In this document: positions 58,436-64,000 of the stretch, piece by piece
How the letters are laid out: each line of letters opens with the position of its first letter
Position numbering within the stretch: position 1 is the stretch's first letter
From: Cheilinus undulatus
Taxonomy: Eukaryota > Chordata > Actinopteri > Labriformes > Labridae
DNA length: 64,000 nucleotides
Reading direction: 5' to 3'
Assembly: GCF_018320785.1 (NCBI RefSeq)
Contig: NC_054881.1
Coordinates: 24,800,275 to 24,864,274 of the forward strand
Translations under genes and position numbers: made by a program
Notes under the pieces: generated by a model
Databases searched by the model: none
The model's input: only the letters and a program-made list of their open reading frames with translations
Told to the model about the DNA's origin: nothing

Positions 58436-58740
58436 GCCGATGAAATCGGCAGGGGGTTATGTAAAGGGTTCCTTATCTTTGTTCTTTCGTTTGTTTGTTT
58501 GTTTGTTTGTATGAGTACAAGATAACTTGAGAACGGAAAGTCAGATATTCACCAAACTTTCGGGGAATATTGGGATAGTGACAGGGAAGAATCAATTAGA
58601 TTTTGGTGATGATCCGTGCACCCGTTCGGTTTTTCTCACACTTCGAATTTTGAACACCATAGTAATCAATGGGAGTGTGAGTTCCTCGGTGGCGCTGCTT
58701 AGGCATGGGTCTGCCACCTCAGATGGCCATTCTAGTTATT
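58436..58740. repeat. Dispersed fish repeat with (GTTT)n
   Basis: CCGATGAAATCGGCAGGGGG, a GTTT run (58,490-58,509), GAGTACAAGATAACTTGAGA and ACTTTCGGGGAATATTGGGA form a pattern I associate with a very common interspersed repeat in fish. The TCTGCCACCTCAGATGGCC end at 58,710-58,728 fits its 3' part. Family not assigned. Confidence 0.45.
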
Positions 58741-58802
58741 TTTGTTTTCACCATCATAAACCACCATCAGTGTCAAAACTCAAAGGTACTTTTTGGTACC
58801 CA

Positions 58803-58998
58803 ATAGGCCAACTCTGGCCCTTTTTTTAATAAATTTAAGGTTGTTTCTATTTAATTGGTGAATATTTGATTCATTTATGTAAACAGGGCACTCGTTTTTA
58901 TGGTAAAATTAGTGTAACAGTTAAACAACAGAATTCCAAAATATTAAAATGGAATTTGGCAAAAAAAAAAAAAATAAAACAGATTTCATAGGGCTCTA
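58803..58998 (-). mobile_element. hAT-derived repeat (GGGCCCTATGAAATC end), copy 2
   Basis: Inverted relative of the copy at 27,813-28,040. It ends GATTTCATAGGGCTCTA and contains CCTTTTTTTAATAAATTTAAG, the complement of the inner motif of copy 1. A poly-A run lies at 58,962-58,975. Confidence 0.6.
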
Positions 58999-59169
58999 AA
59001 GGAGAGATTTACAGACAGAGAAACAGGTGAGCTGTAGACAAGAAATTTTTCATATTTTATCAGCACAACTAGTCCCTGAAATCACAAACAGATTAGTGTT
59101 AGTTAGAGACTATGATGTTCCGGACCTTTGGTTTAATATATTTTCTCTGACTGGACCTCTGAATTTTAA

Positions 59170-59301
59170 TTGATTACCCCTGGCCTAAGCTATCAAGGAC
59201 AAACATCAACGGTTGGAGAAGAGCGAGAGGTTGAAAAGAAGGAAGACAGAGAAGGATGCAGAGAGAGAAAGAGACAGTTGCAGCCAGAGATGGAGAGACA
59301 G
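59170..59301 (+). other. Possible exon with strong donor
   Basis: A stretch rich in Glu, Arg and Lys codons in one frame (from ATG at 59,170) ends with GAGAGACAG directly before GTAAGTATG, a near-consensus splice donor at 59,302. The left border is unknown. Joined to the acceptor at 60,126 the frame stays open for 22 more codons and then stops. It may be a 5'UTR exon of a gene further right; I do not recognise the protein. Confidence 0.3.
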
Positions 59302-60126
59302 GTAAGTATGTCAAAGTGGAGGAAGGAGGCTGAAGATCCAGTACCTTGGATGTAAAGGCGTGCTCTTGAGGTTCAGAAAGAAGAAGCAGAGATGTGTGTC
59401 CAGGCCACCTGTGTTCTCCACAACTTCTTGCAGAAAACCCAAATGGATGCAATGAGATGGAGTGTCCTGGTTAGTGAGGCGTAGCCAGTGCCAGATCTGG
59501 GATGAGCTGCTTCCAACAACGCAGCAAAGAGGGTCAACAGGGTAAAGGGTGCCTTCACTGCCTACACCCCTAACGGCTCTTTTAAGAGGCACACACAAAC
59601 AAACTATTAAGTGAAATTCCTGCAATATTATTTTTACATGAAAACCAATCTGAAATATTTTTATAAGTTCTATTTGTCCTGGCTGGGCTGGTTAAACTAA
59701 AACAAATGTTTATTTTATTATAATTCAACTTCTTAAACCGCTCCTAGCATAAAAACAAATGATGATGATATATATAATAATATGAACAAGGTAAGCCTAC
59801 AGCCTAGACATGTACCAAATAACTGGTGGGCTGACTGAAATGAAAAGCTGAAGGTGTGTTTGGACAAAATTAGAAAAACATGTTTGTGTCCCTGATCACA
59901 TGGATAACAAATATCATTGCACTCAGATTGCATCAGATCTTGCGTAGTTATTTTATTGTATTTTTACTTTTGAATCAGTTCCTAGCATAACCTGACACGC
60001 CAGATGGATTTGTTTCACATATCCATGTGGGAAAGCTTTATTAGGAAACGTTTGAGAAAAGGCAGAGGCTTTGAAAAGTCCTCAGAGTATGATTGAATGA
60101 ACGTTCTGTCTGTCATATCTCTACAG

Positions 60127-60220
60127 GTCAATAAGAGCAACAAAACATGTGACATAGCATCTATTGAGCTGCCGTGTGCAGCTCCTGGGGAATAACTCGA
60201 AACATGGCGACTATAGACAT
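60127..60220 (+). other. Possible first coding exon of an unidentified gene
   Basis: An acceptor-like CATATCTCTACAG ends at 60,126, and a strong donor GTAAGTAC starts at 60,221. Within the 94 bp is an ATG at 60,204 in an ideal context (AAC before, G after) giving MATID and a phase-2 border. No further exon is seen up to 64,000. It could be the beginning of a plus-strand gene lying mostly outside the window, or chance. Confidence 0.35.
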
Positions 60221-61028
60221 GTAAGTACTCGACTTTTGTTGTTTTTGTAAAGAAAGCAACTCACTGCTGTTCTTTTTTCTTCTTTTAACGAAGAATTGTT
60301 GTCAAGTTCTGATAAAACTTATGCTTTGGCAGCACCCACGCTAAGCTCTTCCGCCATAATTGCACCGGCCTCTTGCTGCTGCTTGTTTACGTGACAACTC
60401 TGCCGTGCCTGAAAGTACTGCCCCTCGTCGTTGATTGGTCCTGTCACTTTCTAACAGGCCCAAATGGTTCAGATGGGAGCTTAACAAGATGGATTCGCCA
60501 GTGAAAAACAAAGAAATGGGCATATCCATCTGCTTTGCAAGGTTATTCCTAGCAGAGATAGAAAAAGAAGACCAATTATACTGACAGGGAAAGGGTACAG
60601 AAAAGACAAACGCTAAATGAGTGGTTGACTGGAGGAAATAAAGAAAATAATGCAATAAAATCCAAACTAAACAGATCCAGTAATGGACATCGAACACAGC
60701 TAATTAACTTCTTATAAAATTAAAAATAAATTACTTAATCTAGGAGACATAAATCTACACAGACAAAACAACTGGATTAATCAGATAAAATAACAAATTG
60801 GGAATCAACATAAGACGACTTCCAAATGATAATGCCTGGACTATCATCAGCTGTTTACAACATCTGCCACAGCTGAATGGAGGAGAAGAGAGAAAGTACC
60901 AAAGCTAACCTTTACTTTTTTTTTTTTTTTTTACAAGCTTTCCCTTAGTTCTTTTTCTTAATCTGGATCTAGTACAGGAGGGATGAATACAAACACCTGA
61001 TTTGTCTCAGAGCTATTACACATCCTGT

Positions 61029-61042
61029 CCAGCAGAGGGGAG
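61029..61042 (+). promoter_or_regulatory. CTCF-like core motif
   Basis: CCAGCAGAGGGGAG fits 13 of 14 core positions. Motif match only. Confidence 0.3.
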
Positions 61043-61599
61043 TGTGCAACACTCCAAAGCTCTATAAAGTGAATGGTGTGCTGATAGAGGAAACAATCTC
61101 ACAAACGTATCTGACTACAGTGTTCTTAAAACTAGTTTTGTCAATAAAAAAAATCCTCAGAGAGAACATACTCCCTGCCTATGGTGTGTTTGATGACCTC
61201 TGCAGTGGTCCAAAGACATAAACCGAGAACAGTCTATTTCTGTCCCTTATTTTATGCAGACAAAACCACAGAAACAAAATCCACATAGAAAACAAGAGCA
61301 CTAGAGAGGCTGGCACATGTTTAAACACATTTCAACACATGTTCAAAAAGCACTTTATGACAGGAGGACATGCATGCAAACATCTTTTATTCCCTTTTTC
61401 AGAGACAGCATGGGAATCTAGTCATTTCTCATGATATTTTGTTGTTGGCTTTGTATTTCAAAGAAAAGGAAGTAGATATGTAGAGCACTTGAGTCAAATA
61501 CTAGTTTAACTGGTTAACATTGGAAAACCTAAAACTCATGTTTGAATTCACCGGATATCCACTTAAGGCTTGCGTACAAGCGGTACATATTCAAGACCC

Positions 61600-61662
61600 A
61601 CTGGAAGAGCTTTGCAACCCACTTTTATGTCTTAGCCCACCAGATGAGAATCACTGGTCTAA
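61600..61662. mobile_element. hAT terminal fragment
   Basis: AGCTTTGCAACCCAC, followed by AGCCCACCAGATGAGAATCA and CTGG, resembles the right end of the CAGTGATTCTCA group of hAT elements. No left end was identified. Confidence 0.45.
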
Positions 61663-62048
61663 ATGTTATTAAATGCATTATTTGCATGCATGTAAATGTA
61701 TAAATGTTAATATCTAATGTTTTCTTAATGCAATAGCAGTAAAGTTTCCTTTACATTCCTTAACATTACAAACTCCTCCCTTCTCATTTTGGCTGTTGCT
61801 TTGTGTGGTCTCACTCCAGTTTGCTCCATTTTGTCATTAGGATTACAGCTTTAAGGAAACAGAAAAAACTGAGGTCAGAGAAAGTCACTGAGTAAATAAC
61901 TGAACAGGACAGACGGACAGTGAGTCATAAACTTCTGGACAGGGTGGACAACCAGTAGCAGTGACACAGCTCTACTCCTGTGGTTCAGACACAAATCACA
62001 CACTGTAGCACTGTAATTGGAAGTATTCTCACAAGACTTCATGATTAA

Positions 62049-62399
62049 CCCTAGAACTACCATCAGCTATTCAAGGCTTTAAAAAAAATCTTTTTCTAAC
62101 TTCCTATAGTTAAAATCTAAATTAGATTTTCCTAAAAGTCTGTGTTGTGGCACATGGTGTTGTTAAGAAAAAAAATCACTCACATTCAGATACTTAAGAT
62201 GACAATTTATACCTAGAACTGCCATGTGGGTAAAATTTACCCCATGATCCTGTTTTCTTTCTGCAGTTAATCTGATACTTGTTGCTTGTCATTAAGTAAC
62301 TGCACCTGGTCATCAGGCCCTATTAAAATCAGCGCTCTCAGGTAAATTCTACCTGCTGGTAGTTCTAGGTATATATGGAGAGTCCTAATAGTTCTAGAG
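62049..62399. mobile_element. piggyBac-type MITE, probable
   Basis: After TTAA (62045-62048) the sequence begins CCCTAGAACTACCATCAG. The right end TAATAGTTCTAGAG is its inverted counterpart and is followed by TTGA, one change from TTAA. Inner copies of CCTAGAACTGCC (62,213) and GGTAGTTCTAGG (62,358) make the element internally repetitive. Confidence 0.65.
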
Positions 62400-62877
62400 T
62401 TGAATAATAATTTCCTTTTTAAAATAACGAAAGTGAACAGCATTTAAAATCACAATCTCTTTTCACAAATGCAAAAATTGTTACAAAAGCTTTCCTAGAT
62501 CAGAATACAAAGCAAGCATGTCTAAATGCAACTCTTAGTTTTAGATATTTAGAAAGACCCAACTGTGATCCACCATGAGAAGGTGCTTGGCAACAGTGGC
62601 AAGAAAAAAAGTCCTTTAAACAGGCAGAAACTCAGACCTTAATCAGACTCATGTTGAACAGCCATCTGTTATGACCAGATGGGTCATCCCTATTAAGAGA
62701 GAGTGTTGAAAGATGAGCTGATTTTTGCTTTTGTTGTCCTCAAGGTCAGTAAAAGTGAGACAGAAGTAAAATGAAAACTGTAACTTTTATTAAATGATCT
62801 CTGCTATCATATGAAATAATAAGATTGCACCTATAACAAAGCTCTCTGAAAATATTTCTCAAAAAAGTGCAGAAAAG

Positions 62878-62942
62878 TGGCCACAGGTCAGACTTGAACC
62901 CAGGCTGCCTGTGTACATGGGACATTTATGCCACTTTAATCC
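62878..62942 (-). mobile_element. tRNA-derived SINE, third (partial) copy
   Basis: On the minus strand it reads CCCATGTACACAGGCAGCC and GGGTTCAAGTCTGACC, the B-box region of the SINE at 57,684. Only the tRNA-related head is present. Confidence 0.65.
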
Positions 62943-64000
62943 CATCCATGCTAGATGACAGAAAAACTCAGAGGTCAGTGATTCAATAGGCAAGTTATTT
63001 GGTGATTTATTAAAGACCCTTTAACTTAACAGTAAACTAATGACTGACTGACTCATAGCTTAGAGTTGAAAAAGACATGCACCATGTAGATATACAATGT
63101 GACAAGTCCAGCATCCAAAGCTTTTTTAAAATAATTGTGTTGAAATAATGCTCATAGATGAGTTGACTTGTGGCAAGCAGTCAATCAATCCATCTGTGTT
63201 TTTATAGCACCAAAGTTATCTCAAGACACTTTACATAGACGGCAGGTCTAGACCGTACTCTCTGTTGTAGCTTATTATCATAGACCAGTGTTAATCATTA
63301 ATATTATAATAAAGACTATAACCTATTATAATAACGACCAGTGTTAATCACTATGAGCACAGCACTAGCAGTATTTAGTCCCATTACAATGGCTACAAAA
63401 GACCAGACTCATGTTTACAGCTGTCTGAAGAAGCTTAGCTGAGGTTGGAAGGGGTTGGGGTGGAGAAAAGCAAGTAAAGGAGAGGGACAAGAGAAACAAC
63501 AAATCAAAGAAACATTTATGGTCATTGCAGCCATAAACATATATCCCATTTTGTAGAAAATTGCTATAACTTTATTGGTAATGGTAGCAATATGTCAAAA
63601 ACAGCTGTAACAGCTATGATTGACAGAAACCACAACAATGCAGTATTAGCATTAGCTGCTAGGATGATTAATAGAGAGGACTGCTGTTAATAATTAAAGC
63701 AGTGTTTCTCCTAGAGTCTATTTAACTGTTCTAGTAATGTTAATAGAAGTAAGGATGATGGTAACAGATGAAGCATTTGTAGATGGGTCGGTCCACAGCA
63801 GCAAAGCCTTCGATGCCCATGACAGGAGAAGAAGAAAAGCCATGTCAAATGATAATTGTACTACCGGCATTAGCAAGAGTAATGGCAGTGACAAGAAATA
63901 TGTATTACGTATATAAAGGTGATAATAAGGTAGTAGGAAAGTATTTTTTTGTTTAGCAGGCTTGCACACTTGAAAGGAACTCCACATACCACAATTTGAT

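Larger units (their letters stand above)
60221..64000. other. Right-hand repeat-rich region
   Basis: No conserved exon was found. It contains a poly-T run (about 60,917-60,932), a CTCF-like motif (61,029-61,042), a hAT end (61,600-61,662), a TTAA MITE (62,049-62,399), an inverted SINE fragment (62,878-62,942) and a dispersed repeat at 63,190-63,275 with GTTATCTCAAGACACTTTAC and GGTCTAGACCGTACTCT. The rest is AT-rich and unassigned. Confidence 0.55.

Noticed and set aside
59170-59355. 61-codon charged protein as a stand-alone gene
   Set aside because: A consensus splice donor at 59,302 interrupts it, so if real it is part of a spliced transcript; treated as a candidate exon instead.
60341-60697. 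118-codon minus-strand open frame
   Set aside because: No recognisable domain, low-complexity hydrophobic start, no exon-like borders, and it lies in repeat-rich DNA just beyond the candidate exon at 60,127.
1-64000. CRISPR arrays, operons, phage or viral genes
   Set aside because: The sequence is clearly vertebrate nuclear DNA with spliced genes. I saw no regularly spaced direct repeats with unique spacers, and no retroviral gag, pol or env-like frames.

Overview
The window looks like nuclear DNA of a ray-finned (teleost) fish. It is AT-rich and intron-rich, with vertebrate-type splice sites. It is densely populated with DNA transposons typical of fish genomes (hAT MITEs, Tc1/mariner, piggyBac-type TTAA elements), a tRNA-derived SINE family and fragments of LINE elements. 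Protein identities come from comparing exon translations with remembered vertebrate proteins. No database search was run.

Four conserved vertebrate genes can be assembled. From the left edge to 3,421 (minus) lies arpc3, the 21-kDa subunit of the actin-nucleating Arp2/3 complex; its 3' end is off the window. At 3,864-7,596 (minus) is a complete gpn3, a GPN-loop GTPase for RNA polymerase II assembly/import (8 coding exons, 285 aa). It is divergent from rnf170 at 9,568-16,160 (plus), an ER membrane RING E3 ligase (6 coding exons after a probable non-coding first exon, 266 aa). At 23,828-50,392 (plus) is a complete hook3, a dynein adaptor (23 coding exons, 716 aa), followed by a probable 4.6-kb 3'UTR to about 54,990. 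All exon phases were checked by hand: each set of exons joins in frame and gives a protein within a few residues of the remembered human length. arpc3 was checked over the part present.

The introns and intergenic stretches hold most of the mobile DNA. rnf170 carries a 399-bp hAT MITE (8,800-9,198), a 1.87-kb non-autonomous hAT (11,913-13,781) and an internally deleted Tc1 element (13,977-15,032). The rnf170-hook3 spacer carries a decayed Tc1 element (18,206-19,704), a deleted Tc1-like element and a three-level nest (hAT containing a SINE containing a TTAA element). hook3 introns carry a decayed mariner, a hAT MITE, a hAT that nearly fills intron 15, and a LINE 3' fragment. The right-hand 9 kb is mostly repeats, with two piggyBac-type MITEs, two SINE copies and a possible pair of first exons of a further plus-strand gene.

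The most interesting observations are a 63-bp in-frame candidate cassette exon of hook3 (39,910-39,972) adding exactly three heptads to its coiled coil, a possible alternative end of hook3 whose splice donor contains the stop codon, the compact divergent gpn3/rnf170 promoter joining gene pairs that lie on different human chromosomes, and the nested transposon insertions. I saw no CRISPR array, operon or prokaryotic system, and nothing I would call a wholly new biological system.
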